DNA of 64,000 nucleotides from assembly GCA_963780655.1 (NCBI GenBank), contig CAWACP010000003.1:1116001-1180000 (forward strand), in the 5' to 3' direction. A model generated the notes under the pieces. It searched no databases and was not told the DNA's origin. It saw only the letters and a program-made list of their open reading frames with translations. Both the position numbers and the translations under genes were made by a program. The DNA is from CAWACP01 sp963780655 (GTDB lineage: Bacteria; Acidobacteriota; Terriglobia; Bryobacterales; Bryobacteraceae). Shown here piece after piece: positions 15,944 to 24,526 of this stretch (the stretch's first letter is position 1; each line of letters starts with the position of its first letter).

Positions 15944-17953
15944 ATGAATGACGCCAGACGCCATCGGGCCTCGCACACGCTCCTCTGCGCGCTCGCTCTG
16001 TTCGCGTTGAACGCATACATCGCGCTGCGGCTGTTCCAGGTCGAATACCACCAGCACCTGGGGTCGGTAGAGGGCCTGTTCATCTCCATCACACGGTTTG
16101 CCATGCGCAACTGGGGAGATCTGACGTGGCTGCCGCTCTGGATGCTGGGCATGCCGTTTCATCATGTCTATCCGCCCGGCATTCATGTTACTGCCGCGGC
16201 TTTGGCCACGCTGATGCAATGGAGCCCTGCGCACGCCTGGCACTTCCTGGTCGCCTTCCTCTACTGCCTCGGGCCGCCCCTTCTGTTCTGGACCGCATGG
16301 CGGATGAGCGGCCGTTTCGGCGCGGCGTTCTCCGCCGGACTGCTCTGGAGCGTTTTCTCTCCGTCCTGCGTGCTGGTCCCCTCTATCTGGCATGACACCG
16401 GCGAGATGATCTCGAACCGGCGTCTGCACAATATCGTGGCGTGGGGCGAGGGCCCGAACGCAGTCATGCTGGGCGTTGCGATGCTCGCTATCGGGCTGTT
16501 GCATCTCGCCGTCACGCGCAGGACAAGGCTCCTCTACGCCGGCGCCGTGCTTTCGGTTGCCGCGCTCCTGGCGTCGAGCTGGCCCTCCACCATGGCGTTC
16601 GCGATTGCTGTCGGCTGTTACCTGCTGGCGCGCGAACCGCGCGAATGGGCAGGCCTGATCGCGAGAATCGCGGCGATTTGCGCAGCCGCCTATGCGATCG
16701 TGGCCCCGTGGATTCCTCCATCCACCGTCGCCCGGACCTTCGCCCGCACAAACGTCATGGTGGGCGCGCCGCGTCCGGAACAGGCCCACGCACGCGCGAT
16801 CGCCGCCGTGATACTGGTTGCGCTCGTGGCCGCCCTCTGGCTTGTTTTCCGCAGGTTCCGGCTCCCGTCCTGGTTCCGCTTCGCCTCATTCTATTTCGCG
16901 GTCACCGGTTTTATCACACTCGTGGCGATGTATGGCGGTCCGTTGCTGCTCACCCAGAGCGCGCGTTTCCACCTCGCCATGGAGATCGGGTTCATCCTGA
17001 CCCTGGTATTCGGCGTAAGCTTGTTGGTTCAGGGCAGGCCGCACGTGCGCTATGTGGTAGCAGCGCTGCTGGCCATCTTCGCTCTCCGGCAGACGATCGC
17101 TGCCCGCCGGTTCGCCCGCATCGACATCCGGAGCATCCCCATCGAATCGGCCATCGAATATCAGGAAGCGAAGTGGTTCGACGCGCATATGAATGGCCAG
17201 CGTGTCGCCGCGGCCCCGTCCGTGGCGTTCTGGATGAATGTGTTCACGGACACGCCCCAGCTGGCCGGCTGTTGCGATCAGGCGAACACCAGCTGGATGA
17301 ACGATGTCGCCCTTTACATCGTTTATAGTGGCCAGGGCGCGGGCAACCGGCAGGCCGAGATTCGCACGCTCTGGCTCCAGACCTTCGGAGTTCACGCCTT
17401 TGGGCTGGGCGGGCCTCACAGCCGCGAGGTGTACAAGAGTGTCCTCGAGCCGTATGCCCTGACCAAAGCGCTGCCGGTCGCGTGGCGCGATAACGACGAT
17501 TACATTTGCCTGATCCCGGCTCGGTCCGGTTCCATTGCGCACGTCATGCTGCCGGCGGACCTGCCGCCGCGACTGCCCGCGAACGGCATCGATATCGAAC
17601 CGCTGCGGCATTACGTGAACGGTCTGGAGAACGCGGCCTATCCGCTGGCCGATGTGCGGTGGCCGAACCGGCACACGATGCGGCTGAACGCGAGCCTCAC
17701 GACGAATGAGATCGTCAGCTTTCAGATGACCTGGTGGCCTGGCTGGAGCGCCACGGCGAACGGCCGGCCGGTGGACGTTCATGAGGACATCTTCGGCTTC
17801 CCCTGGATTGCGCCGAAGTGTGACGGACCATGCGCCATCGAGATGACCTGGACGGGCGGCGCGGAGACGCGAATCCTGTGGTGGCTGCGGCTGCTGGCGC
17901 TGGTGGGCGGCATCGGATTCGTGTTCATCCGCCGAAAAAGGCAGGGTCGCTGA
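15944..17953 (+). CDS. Large multi-pass membrane protein with C-terminal beta domain (GT-C/YfhO or PTPS-related type)
   Basis: A 669-residue protein. About ten hydrophobic helices span residues 10-400. The loop 'PLWMLGMPFHHVYPPGIHVTAAALATLM' recalls the 'PPL.YYL' loop of 6-pyruvoyl-tetrahydropterin-synthase-related membrane proteins and other lipid-linked glycosyltransferases. A soluble region (about 410-640) has 'WWPGWSATANGRPVDVHEDIFGFPWI', similar to the tail of YfhO-type proteins, then a final helix and RRKRQGR. It could move or attach sugars outside the cytoplasm, but no catalytic residues were identified. It heads the cluster of methyltransferases and the Wzt-like protein. TATTCT at 15923-15928 is a possible -10 box. 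Confidence 0.75.
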   Translation: MNDARRHRASHTLLCALALFALNAYIALRLFQVEYHQHLGSVEGLFISITRFAMRNWGDLTWLPLWMLGMPFHHVYPPGIHVTAAALATLMQWSPAHAWHFLVAFLYCLGPPLLFWTAWRMSGRFGAAFSAGLLWSVFSPSCVLVPSIWHDTGEMISNRRLHNIVAWGEGPNAVMLGVAMLAIGLLHLAVTRRTRLLYAGAVLSVAALLASSWPSTMAFAIAVGCYLLAREPREWAGLIARIAAICAAAYAIVAPWIPPSTVARTFARTNVMVGAPRPEQAHARAIAAVILVALVAALWLVFRRFRLPSWFRFASFYFAVTGFITLVAMYGGPLLLTQSARFHLAMEIGFILTLVFGVSLLVQGRPHVRYVVAALLAIFALRQTIAARRFARIDIRSIPIESAIEYQEAKWFDAHMNGQRVAAAPSVAFWMNVFTDTPQLAGCCDQANTSWMNDVALYIVYSGQGAGNRQAEIRTLWLQTFGVHAFGLGGPHSREVYKSVLEPYALTKALPVAWRDNDDYICLIPARSGSIAHVMLPADLPPRLPANGIDIEPLRHYVNGLENAAYPLADVRWPNRHTMRLNASLTTNEIVSFQMTWWPGWSATANGRPVDVHEDIFGFPWIAPKCDGPCAIEMTWTGGAETRILWWLRLLALVGGIGFVFIRRKRQGR

Positions 17954-17989
17954 TTTCATCGGCTTTCGCAGCCCGAAGCGTACCAAAAA

Positions 17990-18116
17990 GGCAGACGACA
18001 GAAACCGATCGTCTGCCCCACGGGGACGGCATCCCTGTGGGGCAGGCCATCGTCTTCCGTGGCCTGCCGCTGAGAACCTGACAACTCAAGATGATCGTCT
18101 GCCTCAGGGGGACGGC
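17990..18116. repeat. Repeat family C, copy 1 (three palindromic units)
   Basis: Repeated units of GGCAGACGACAGAAACCGATC / GATCGTCTGCCCCAC type lie between 17990 and 18116, matching 22001-22084. They occupy the gap between the membrane protein and the methyltransferase and probably form hairpins in RNA. Confidence 0.75.
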
Positions 18117-18132
18117 GTGCGACCATCAATTC

Positions 18133-19494
18133 ATGGCGCACATCCGCGCGGGTGATTCGGACGCCGCTGAGCGCGTCGCCGAACAGGTAGAAGCGCTGGC
18201 CGGCCGCCAACAATACCACAGCATCGAACTACCCGACGGCGCCGTCATTCCCGGGCTGCAATCGGTGGAGCACCTGCGCGCACGCCTCAACCGTTTCGCC
18301 CTCCCCCAAGATCTGACCGGCCGGCGCGTGCTGGACATCGGCGCCTGGGATGGCTGGTTCAGCTTCGAGATGGAGCGCCGCGGCGCCGACGTGGTGGCCG
18401 TGGACATCGTGCAGCGCCCTGCGTTCGAGACCGCCTCCCGGGCGCTGGGATCGCGCGTGCAGTTCGTTCTCGCGGATGTCTACCAGCTCACGCCGGAACG
18501 CATCGGGCGCTTCGACGTCGTTCTGTTCCTGGGCGTGCTCTACCATCTGAAGCATCCGCTTCTGGCGCTCGAACGCGTGTGCGCTCTGACAACCGACATC
18601 GCCTGTATCGAATCGTTCGTGACGGACGATGGCTCGGACCCCGCGGCGCCGCCGGCAATGGAGTTCTACGAAACCGGCGAACTGGTGGGCCGCTACGACA
18701 ACTGGAGCGGTCCGAACACATCGTGCCTGCTGGCGTTCTGCCGCACCGCCGGATTCGCCACGGTTGACCTGCGCGGCGTGGTGGATCAGCGCGCGCATGT
18801 TCTGTGCAGCCGCAGGTGGCCGGAGGCGCCCGCATCCGCCTTATGCGCGAGTCCTCGCATCACCGGCGTCGCCAATCCACGAACCGGCGAGGCCGTCTTC
18901 GACAGCCGCTTCGATGAGTACGTATCCATCTTCTTCAAATCGAATGAGCCCGCGCTGACACGCGCCACCGTAATGCCGGAAGTGGGCGGCTACGGCGTCG
19001 CGCCCGTGAGCGTCGCCGGTACGGGCCAAGACGGATGGCAGGCCGATTGTGTTCTGCCGCCCGGCACTTCCCCCGGCCGCTGCGCAGTGCGGGTACGCAC
19101 CAGCGGCAGCGCGTTCAGCGAGCCCGTGGTGGTGCAGGTGGACATCATGGAAGGATACGCCGCGCCCGACGAACCGGCGGGCCCACTTGAAATCGCGATC
19201 GTTGCCGACGGGCATTCGTGGCAGCGCAACCAGGTGACCGCCAGGCCGGGAGCCTGCGTTTCTCTCTGGGTGGCCGGCCTGCCGCCGCTGGCCTCGAAAC
19301 AGCGTGTGCGCGTCAGCATCGGCTCGGTGGAAGCGCCGGTTCTGTTCGTGTCGGCTCCGTGGCCCGACGGCACGTGCCAGGTGAATGCGCAATTACCGGA
19401 TGAACTGCCCTGTGCGGAGCACACCATTACGGCGGGCTATGGCGACGTGAGTTCTCCCCCAGCGCCGCTGCGCATCGTTCCCGCCGAGACATGA
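18133..19494 (+). CDS. SAM-dependent methyltransferase (CmoB/DUF1698-like) with tandem beta-sandwich tail
   Basis: A 453-residue protein; the ATG at 18133 is preferred because upstream codons translate repeat C. Residues 60-230 are a class I methyltransferase: motif I 'VLDIGAWDGWFSFE', acidic 'VVAVDIV', and 'VLFLGVLYHLKHPLLALERV', which is close to the DUF1698/CmoB group. Residues about 250-453 form two beta-sandwich units with the repeating 'LPPGTSPGRCAVRVRTSG' motif, similar to the Solibacter Ig-like sandwich and to the tail of the methyltransferase at 22144-23451. The substrate may be a glycan or glycolipid (inference from the tail and neighbours). Its stop overlaps the next gene by ATGA. 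Confidence 0.85.
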   Translation: MAHIRAGDSDAAERVAEQVEALAGRQQYHSIELPDGAVIPGLQSVEHLRARLNRFALPQDLTGRRVLDIGAWDGWFSFEMERRGADVVAVDIVQRPAFETASRALGSRVQFVLADVYQLTPERIGRFDVVLFLGVLYHLKHPLLALERVCALTTDIACIESFVTDDGSDPAAPPAMEFYETGELVGRYDNWSGPNTSCLLAFCRTAGFATVDLRGVVDQRAHVLCSRRWPEAPASALCASPRITGVANPRTGEAVFDSRFDEYVSIFFKSNEPALTRATVMPEVGGYGVAPVSVAGTGQDGWQADCVLPPGTSPGRCAVRVRTSGSAFSEPVVVQVDIMEGYAAPDEPAGPLEIAIVADGHSWQRNQVTARPGACVSLWVAGLPPLASKQRVRVSIGSVEAPVLFVSAPWPDGTCQVNAQLPDELPCAEHTITAGYGDVSSPPAPLRIVPAET

Positions 19495-20504
19495 CCAGGG
19501 TGAGCATTGCCGGCGGCGGCCCGGCCGGCGCTTCGGCCGCGATCGCCGCAATTGCCGAAGGCGCGGCCGCAGTGGTGTATGAACCGTCGCGCTTTCCACG
19601 GCACAAGGTCTGCGGCGAGTTCCTGTCGCCCGAAATTGTTCCCTTGCTCGAAAAGCTTGGGGTGGCGAAGGCATTCTTCGATTGCCGCCCCTCCGAGGTC
19701 CGGCGGATGGAGATCCATCTGGGCGCCCACATAAAGTCGGCGCGGCTGCCGGAGCCCGCGTTCGGCCTGAGCCGCTACCGGTTCGATCACCTCCTGCTCG
19801 AGCACGCCTGCTCATTGGGCGCATCGCTGGTGAGCACCACGGCGCCGGCGGACTCGGGCGCGCGTCCGCTGGTAATTGCCCACGGCCGGCGCGAGAATCA
19901 GCCACGCGGCTCGCGATTGTTCGGCTTCAAAGCGCATTTCAAGGGTCCCGCGAGCGACGCGGTGGAGTTGGTCTTCGACGGCAAAGCGTATACTGGCCTG
20001 AACGCCATCGAGGACGGCTTCACAAACGTCTGCGGCATTGCGCCGGAAACGCTGCTGGGCCGGTACGATTTCGACATCGACGCGTTTGTCGCAGCGTGTC
20101 CCGCGCTAGCTGGAAGGCTCGCGCCGCTCGAGCGGACAACGAAATGGTTCACCACCGGTCCGCTGGTGTTCTGCCAGCACATCGAGCAGCCGGACGAGCC
20201 AGGCGTTTACCGTGCTGGTGACGCGCTGTCGTTCGTCGATCCGTTCACCGGTTCCGGTCTTCTGTCAGCGATTCTTACCGGTGCTGCCGCGGGCGCGAGT
20301 GCAGTGCGATGCGTAACGCAGGGCGAATATCAGGTGCTCTGCAGGAAAATGCTGAGGCGCGCCTTCGGAATTGCCACGTTGATGCGAGTTTCCGTGGAAA
20401 ACGGGTGGGCGGAGCGGCTCATGTGGCTTACGCCGGGGCGATTGCTTTTTCACGCAACGCGGCCGCGCATCGGAACTGCCTGCCAAAAAACAATCAACCG
20501 GTGA
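19491..20504 (+). CDS. FAD-dependent oxidoreductase (geranylgeranyl reductase/halogenase-like)
   Basis: A 337-residue flavoprotein. The N-terminal Rossmann motif is 'VSIAGGGPAGASAAIAAI' (Gly8-Gly13). 'RFPRHKVCGEFLSPE' matches the GR2 geranylgeranyl-reductase-like family, and 'YRAGDALSFVDPFTGSGLLSAI' is the FAD-binding GD motif. These enzymes reduce isoprenoid or polyketide double bonds or halogenate. It is shorter than most family members and the region around residues 110-130 is compressed. Translational coupling (4-bp overlap) to the methyltransferase implies they act on the same compound. Confidence 0.87.
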   Translation: MTRVSIAGGGPAGASAAIAAIAEGAAAVVYEPSRFPRHKVCGEFLSPEIVPLLEKLGVAKAFFDCRPSEVRRMEIHLGAHIKSARLPEPAFGLSRYRFDHLLLEHACSLGASLVSTTAPADSGARPLVIAHGRRENQPRGSRLFGFKAHFKGPASDAVELVFDGKAYTGLNAIEDGFTNVCGIAPETLLGRYDFDIDAFVAACPALAGRLAPLERTTKWFTTGPLVFCQHIEQPDEPGVYRAGDALSFVDPFTGSGLLSAILTGAAAGASAVRCVTQGEYQVLCRKMLRRAFGIATLMRVSVENGWAERLMWLTPGRLLFHATRPRIGTACQKTINR

Positions 20505-20530
20505 GCACTCGGAGGAAGATGCTCACCGGT
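20497..20530 (+). terminator. Hairpin after the oxidoreductase gene
   Basis: ACCGGTGAGCA (20497-20507) pairs perfectly with TGCTCACCGGT (20520-20530) around a 12-nt loop and overlaps the stop codon. There is no T-run, so it is either a weak or Rho-assisted terminator or an mRNA-stabilising stem. The remaining 200 bp to 20744 hold no recognisable feature. Confidence 0.5.
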
Positions 20531-20744
20531 GGGCACTGCTTGCGAGAAGCAGGCGGTGCCTGACTTACGGGGTTCGCCAGAGTTCTCCGGTACAACGCAC
20601 CATAGAACCAGACGTAAGGTCCCCGTAAAAGGTTGCTGTCAGATTAGCATGAACTTACGATGACTGCGAAGAAGTTTTTTTTGCTGGCGAAACCCTGTAT
20701 TCCGCCTGACGAATTGCACTGACTAACGTTCATGAACAACTCTC

Positions 20745-21986
20745 TCAGGGGCCCGAAGGGCGCCCCGGCTCGGTTCGGGCGGATGCAATCCATGGTACAG
20801 GCGCAACCTTCGGCACAAGCAGCACCACCGCCAGGGCGCCCGCGCAAACAACCGCCGCGACGCTGAAGAAGGCGAGATGAAACGATCCGGTCTGCTTTAC
20901 CAGCACGCCCGTGAGCCACGGTACAGTGACGCCGGCGAGGTTGCCGAACGCGTTCTGCAGACCGGTCCAGCGTCCCGCGGCATGCGTTCCCGCAAGCGTC
21001 TGAGTCACTGCCCACACGTTCGAGCTCCACATCCCGAGCGGAATGCACGAAGCGATGAGCAGCGCCATGGAGACGGTGTCGCTGCGGCTCAGACATGCCG
21101 GGACCAGCAGGCTGCTGAACGCCAGGCCGCCGGCGAGGAAACTCCGGCGTACGCGCGTGGGCGAGGCGCCGCGGCGGATCAGCGCGTCGGACAACCTGCC
21201 GCCCACGAGTGAAGACGCGGCGAGCGTCCAGTACGGCAGGGACCCGTGGAGCGCCATCATCTCGCGGCTCCAGTGGCGCTCCATCAACAGGTATGGCGGC
21301 AGCCAGGTCAACAGGAAATACCAGGCATAATTGCCGGCGAACAATCCGAAAAACGTTCCCCACGCCTCACGCTTGCCCAGAATTTCCGCGAAGCCGGGCT
21401 GAAAAGCCGATCCCCGCTCGGTTGCTGTTTCGAGTTTCGGAGCTATGGCCAGCCACGGAGCCAGCCAGAGCAGGCTGATTCCACCAATGATGAAGAACAA
21501 CGCCCTCCAGCCGAGACTGCTCAGAATGAGGCCGCCCGCCATGACGCCGATCGCGGGTCCCATCCGCGATCCCGCGTCGATGAGCGAGTTGGCGAACCCG
21601 CGCCGCTCCTCCGGAAAGTTCGCCGCTACCAGTCGCGAGTACGACGGGTACGCCACTGACTCACTCATGCCGAGCAAAAGGCGCAGAGCGAACAGCGCGC
21701 CGAACGTGGTGACGAAGCCGGTGCAAACGGTGGCCAGCGACCAGATCAGATAGCCGGCCGCGAACACGCGCACGACGTTGTACCGGTCGATGGCCCATCC
21801 GGCCAGAATCTGAAAGGACGCGTAGGTCCAGAAGAACGCGGAGAACAGCAGACCCAGACGATCGGGCGCGATGTGCAGTTCAGCGCTGACATCGCGGCCC
21901 GCCACGGAGAGATTGCCGCGATCGACGTAGTTGATACAGACCGACAGGACCAGCAGAGCGAGCACGCCCCAGCGGAGCCGTTTCAT
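20745..21986 (-). CDS. Major facilitator superfamily transporter (ACS/organic-anion type)
   Basis: A 413-residue protein with 12 predicted helices, starting at ATG 21986 behind GGAGG. The first loop 'NYVDRGNLSVAG' and 'LLFSAFFWTYASFQILAGWAIDRYN' are hallmarks of the anion:cation symporter group (glucarate, galactonate and tartrate carriers). 'GMSESVAYPSYSRLVAANFPEERRGFANSLIDAGSRMGPAIG' is the conserved central signature. It likely imports a sugar acid with protons. It is read opposite to the methyltransferase-oxidoreductase pair, so it may be unrelated to them. The upstream sequence is repeat C. Confidence 0.9.
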   Translation of the reverse strand: MKRLRWGVLALLVLSVCINYVDRGNLSVAGRDVSAELHIAPDRLGLLFSAFFWTYASFQILAGWAIDRYNVVRVFAAGYLIWSLATVCTGFVTTFGALFALRLLLGMSESVAYPSYSRLVAANFPEERRGFANSLIDAGSRMGPAIGVMAGGLILSSLGWRALFFIIGGISLLWLAPWLAIAPKLETATERGSAFQPGFAEILGKREAWGTFFGLFAGNYAWYFLLTWLPPYLLMERHWSREMMALHGSLPYWTLAASSLVGGRLSDALIRRGASPTRVRRSFLAGGLAFSSLLVPACLSRSDTVSMALLIASCIPLGMWSSNVWAVTQTLAGTHAAGRWTGLQNAFGNLAGVTVPWLTGVLVKQTGSFHLAFFSVAAVVCAGALAVVLLVPKVAPVPWIASARTEPGRPSGP

Positions 21987-22000
21987 CGCTTCGCCTCCCC

Positions 22001-22084
22001 GTGGGGCAGACGATCGGGTTTTGTCGTCTGCCATGCCCGGGCACTCGAACAGGCAGACGACATAAACCGATCGTCTGCCCCACC
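22001..22084. repeat. Repeat family C, copy 2
   Basis: GTGGGGCAGACGATCGG ... CGTCTGCC, then GGCAGACGACATAAACCGATC GTCTGCCCCAC: two palindromic units matching 17990-18116. It lies directly upstream of the MFS ribosome site and may affect its leader. Confidence 0.75.
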
Positions 22085-22137
22085 GAGCCTAAGCTTCTTT
22101 TGATACGCTGATTGCGGCCTTGAAAGGGCCGTTACCG

Positions 22138-22165
22138 GCTCCCTCACGGTCGCGGCTCTGTTGTT
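22138..22165. repeat. Repeat family D, half copy overlapping a gene end
   Basis: CTCCCTCACGGTCGCGGCTC matches the arms of the palindromes at 32653-32724 and 57591-57650. The last residues (EPRP) and stop of the methyltransferase at 22144-23451 are encoded by it. Confidence 0.7.
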
Positions 22166-23451
22166 TCCACCAGCAGCGGGAAACGGTAGCGGCGCCGCTC
22201 GTAGCGAATCTCGAGCTCATGCAGACCCGGCGGCGTGCCCCCGGGGAGCTTCACGTTGAAATCGTAGCGCGGCGGAATCGGGTCGGTTCGAAACCAGGCA
22301 ATCTGCTCGGCGGCCCGGCCGTCCACAGTCACAACCAGCCGGCGCGGATCCAGCATCTCTTCCGTGACCACCCGCACCAGCCCGCTTCTGGTGCGTCCGG
22401 GCGAGAGCAGATCGACAGCATCGGCGATGGTTATGACGCGAGGCACCAGCGGCGCTGCCGGTATGACGCGGACGGTTCCGTGGAACAGCGGCGTGCCCCG
22501 CCAGAACACGTCGGCCTTGTGCAGACCGGTGGGCGTCCCCGACGGCAGAATAATGTTGAGCTGTTGCAGACTGTCGTATGCGGGCGGACCCAGGTAGTAT
22601 GGCGGCGCGTCCACGCCCGCCACCCGCACAGTGATGCCGTTCAACTCACACTCGGTGGGCAGGGCCTCGGCCCAGAACGACACCAGTGCGAAGCGGCCGG
22701 ATGCGGGCACCAGCGGCTCAGAGCTCCAGGCGTTGGTGACTCGGCGCAGCCGCACCGGCCGGTCCGGCCGGGGGACCGCGGGCGCGCCGCCCTGCTTCCG
22801 CCACGTTGTCCACATGTACTGGGTGTCCACCCCGAACAACTCCAGCAGGTCGAAACTGTTCGCCGCTGTGAACTCGCGAATCTCGGCCGCGGAAAAGCGG
22901 CAGCCTTCCCACGTACCGTACTCGACCCCCGGCGATCGCGGCCAGCCGTTGAACTGCCCCCGAAATATGCCGCCCGGCTTCAGCACGCGCCCGATCTCGC
23001 GCATGTAATTGACGACCACGCCGCGCTCGGGGATGTGCTGAAACACCGCGTACGACCAGACAAAATCGAACGATTCGTCGGCGAAGGCAGCGAGGTTTGC
23101 GCCGTCGGTGACGTGCACATGCGCATGTGGGATGTTATGAAGGCGCTCGCGAGCGCGGGCTGCCATTTCGTCCGAAACATCCACGCCGTGGACCTCGCCG
23201 AAGTTCTGGCTGAGCGGCAGCATGAGGCGGCCCGGACCGCAGCCGATCTCGAGCGCTCGCCTCGACCGCGGGTCCGCCGGCGGGAGCCTCTTCAGCTCGT
23301 CGCGCAGGGCCTCCACCAGACGCGTGCCGGTGGCCAGGAAATCGGCCTCATCCTGTTCCCGCTGGGCGAACGCGACGTAGTAGTTGGCATCTTCGCGCGC
23401 GCGCTTGTTCCAGTCCTCGCGCATGCGCTCCTCGAGCGATTGTTCGGTCAT
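22144..23451 (-). CDS. SAM-dependent methyltransferase with tandem beta-sandwich tail
   Basis: A 435-residue protein from ATG 23451. Residues 60-200 are a class I methyltransferase: 'ALEIGCGPGRLMLPLS', 'EVHGVDVSDEMAARARERL', 'FDFVWSYAVFQHIP' and 'MREIGRVLKPGGIFRGQFNG'. From about 235 to the end are two beta-sandwich units, each closed by an 'LP-G-TP-GLH' motif ('LPSGTPTGLHKADVFWRG', 'LPGGTPPGLHELEIRYERR'). The tail parallels the one on the 18133 protein although the catalytic domains are of different subfamilies. A small-molecule or glycan end is a plausible acceptor. A TATCTT box 8 nt upstream supports this start. Divergent from the Wzt-like gene. Confidence 0.87.
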   Translation of the reverse strand: MTEQSLEERMREDWNKRAREDANYYVAFAQREQDEADFLATGTRLVEALRDELKRLPPADPRSRRALEIGCGPGRLMLPLSQNFGEVHGVDVSDEMAARARERLHNIPHAHVHVTDGANLAAFADESFDFVWSYAVFQHIPERGVVVNYMREIGRVLKPGGIFRGQFNGWPRSPGVEYGTWEGCRFSAAEIREFTAANSFDLLELFGVDTQYMWTTWRKQGGAPAVPRPDRPVRLRRVTNAWSSEPLVPASGRFALVSFWAEALPTECELNGITVRVAGVDAPPYYLGPPAYDSLQQLNIILPSGTPTGLHKADVFWRGTPLFHGTVRVIPAAPLVPRVITIADAVDLLSPGRTRSGLVRVVTEEMLDPRRLVVTVDGRAAEQIAWFRTDPIPPRYDFNVKLPGGTPPGLHELEIRYERRRYRFPLLVETTEPRP

Positions 23452-23459
23452 AGACCCTG

Positions 23460-23465
23460 AAGATA
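23460..23465 (-). promoter_or_regulatory. -10 element (TATCTT) for the methyltransferase
   Basis: On the minus strand the hexamer ends 8 nt before the ATG at 23451, a leaderless arrangement. Confidence 0.35.
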
Positions 23466-23508
23466 TGCGCTTCTCCCGCCGATAGAACGTAGGGGTAAGG
23501 CCCAGGAG

Positions 23509-23514
23509 TATTCT
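23509..23514 (+). promoter_or_regulatory. -10 element (TATTCT) for the Wzt-like gene
   Basis: The hexamer ends 7 nt before ATG 23522. Together with 23460-23465 it makes a compact divergent promoter. Confidence 0.4.
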
Positions 23515-23521
23515 ATCGACT

Positions 23522-24496
23522 ATGGCAGTCGAATTCCGGAACGTACACTGTCCGCCTCTCGATGATTTCAGCGCCGCGGCTCCGGACGCGTGCGTCATCG
23601 GCATTGTGGGCGAGCGCGGCTCAGGCAAGTCCATGGTGCTGAAGCTGGCCGCCGGCATGGGCGCATGCAACGTGGGCGAGGTGGTCTCCGAGGGAACCCG
23701 CCGATATATTGGCCCAAACGACCGGCTGGTGCTGGCCCCGGCGGATATCATCGCGCTGGACAACGCTTTCGCTCTGCATGACGCGATTGTGCGGGCGCGC
23801 GGCATGGTGGCGCTGGAGCGGCTGCGCAGAACAGGCTCGACGATTCTGTTGTCATCGCATGAGCCGGACCTCGTCAGAACGCTGTGCGATGAAGTCTGGT
23901 GGTTAGGCGAAGGGCGGCTTATCCAGAAGGGCGACCCGCGCGAAGTGCTGGATGCGTACAGCCGCAGCATTTGCGACAAGTTTCGTGACTGGGGCGAGAC
24001 GATCAAAGACACCATGGTGGCGGCGATGCGCCGGGGCAATGGGGCCGCCGAGGTGGTCTCCATCGAGACGCTCGGCAGCCGCGGCGAGCCGACGATTGTA
24101 TGGCGCAGCGGAGAGCAGGCGGGCATCCGCGTGACTGTGCGCTATGTGGAAGCCGCACCCGATCCGGTGGTGGGGATCATGGTACGGACGCGAATCGGAT
24201 TCGAGGTGTACGGGACGAATACCGAGGCCGAAGGCGTGCGGATCGGACCCTGCGAACCGGGCGACACGATCGCGGTGACATTCACGTTCCCGTGCGAGTT
24301 GTGCGCCCAGGACTATACGGTCACCGCCGCATCGCACGATCCGGACGGGATCGCGCACGACTGGCTGGATGACGCGGTTGCGGTGACCGTGGCGGATACG
24401 CGATATACCGCGGGCGTCGCGAACCTGCACGCTGAAGTGGCCGTGGAACGAAAAACCAATGCAGGCGAAAACGCCTGCTCCACCGTACTGGCATGA
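23522..24496 (+). CDS. Wzt-like protein with a reduced ABC ATPase domain
   Basis: A 324-residue protein. Walker A is intact (GERGSGKS, 30-37). 'PADIIALDNAFALHD' is a Walker-B-like strand in which the usual Asp-Glu is Asp80-Asn81, and 'TILLSSHEPDLVRTLCDEVWWLGEGRLIQKGDPREVL' keeps the H-loop (His113) and C-terminal end of an ABC domain. The Q-loop, helical subdomain and LSGGQ signature are missing: only about 30 residues separate the Walker A helix from Walker B. Residues 175-315 match the Wzt C-terminal carbohydrate-binding beta-sandwich of O-antigen exporters. It may bind a modified glycan without powering export. The last dozen residues (NAGENACSTVLA) come from repeat A. Confidence 0.8.
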   Translation: MAVEFRNVHCPPLDDFSAAAPDACVIGIVGERGSGKSMVLKLAAGMGACNVGEVVSEGTRRYIGPNDRLVLAPADIIALDNAFALHDAIVRARGMVALERLRRTGSTILLSSHEPDLVRTLCDEVWWLGEGRLIQKGDPREVLDAYSRSICDKFRDWGETIKDTMVAAMRRGNGAAEVVSIETLGSRGEPTIVWRSGEQAGIRVTVRYVEAAPDPVVGIMVRTRIGFEVYGTNTEAEGVRIGPCEPGDTIAVTFTFPCELCAQDYTVTAASHDPDGIAHDWLDDAVAVTVADTRYTAGVANLHAEVAVERKTNAGENACSTVLA

Positions 24497-24524
24497 CCTT
24501 TGTGGAGCAGGCCTTTTGGCCTGC
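24461..24524 (-). repeat. Repeat family A, copy 5 (inverted), overlapping the Wzt-like gene end
   Basis: GCAGGCGAAAACGCCTGCTC ... GTGGAGCAGGCC TTTTGGCCTGC is the family A unit in reverse orientation. It supplies the final codons of the 23522 gene and separates it from the convergent ATP-grasp-like gene. Confidence 0.75.
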
Positions 24525-24526
24525 AG

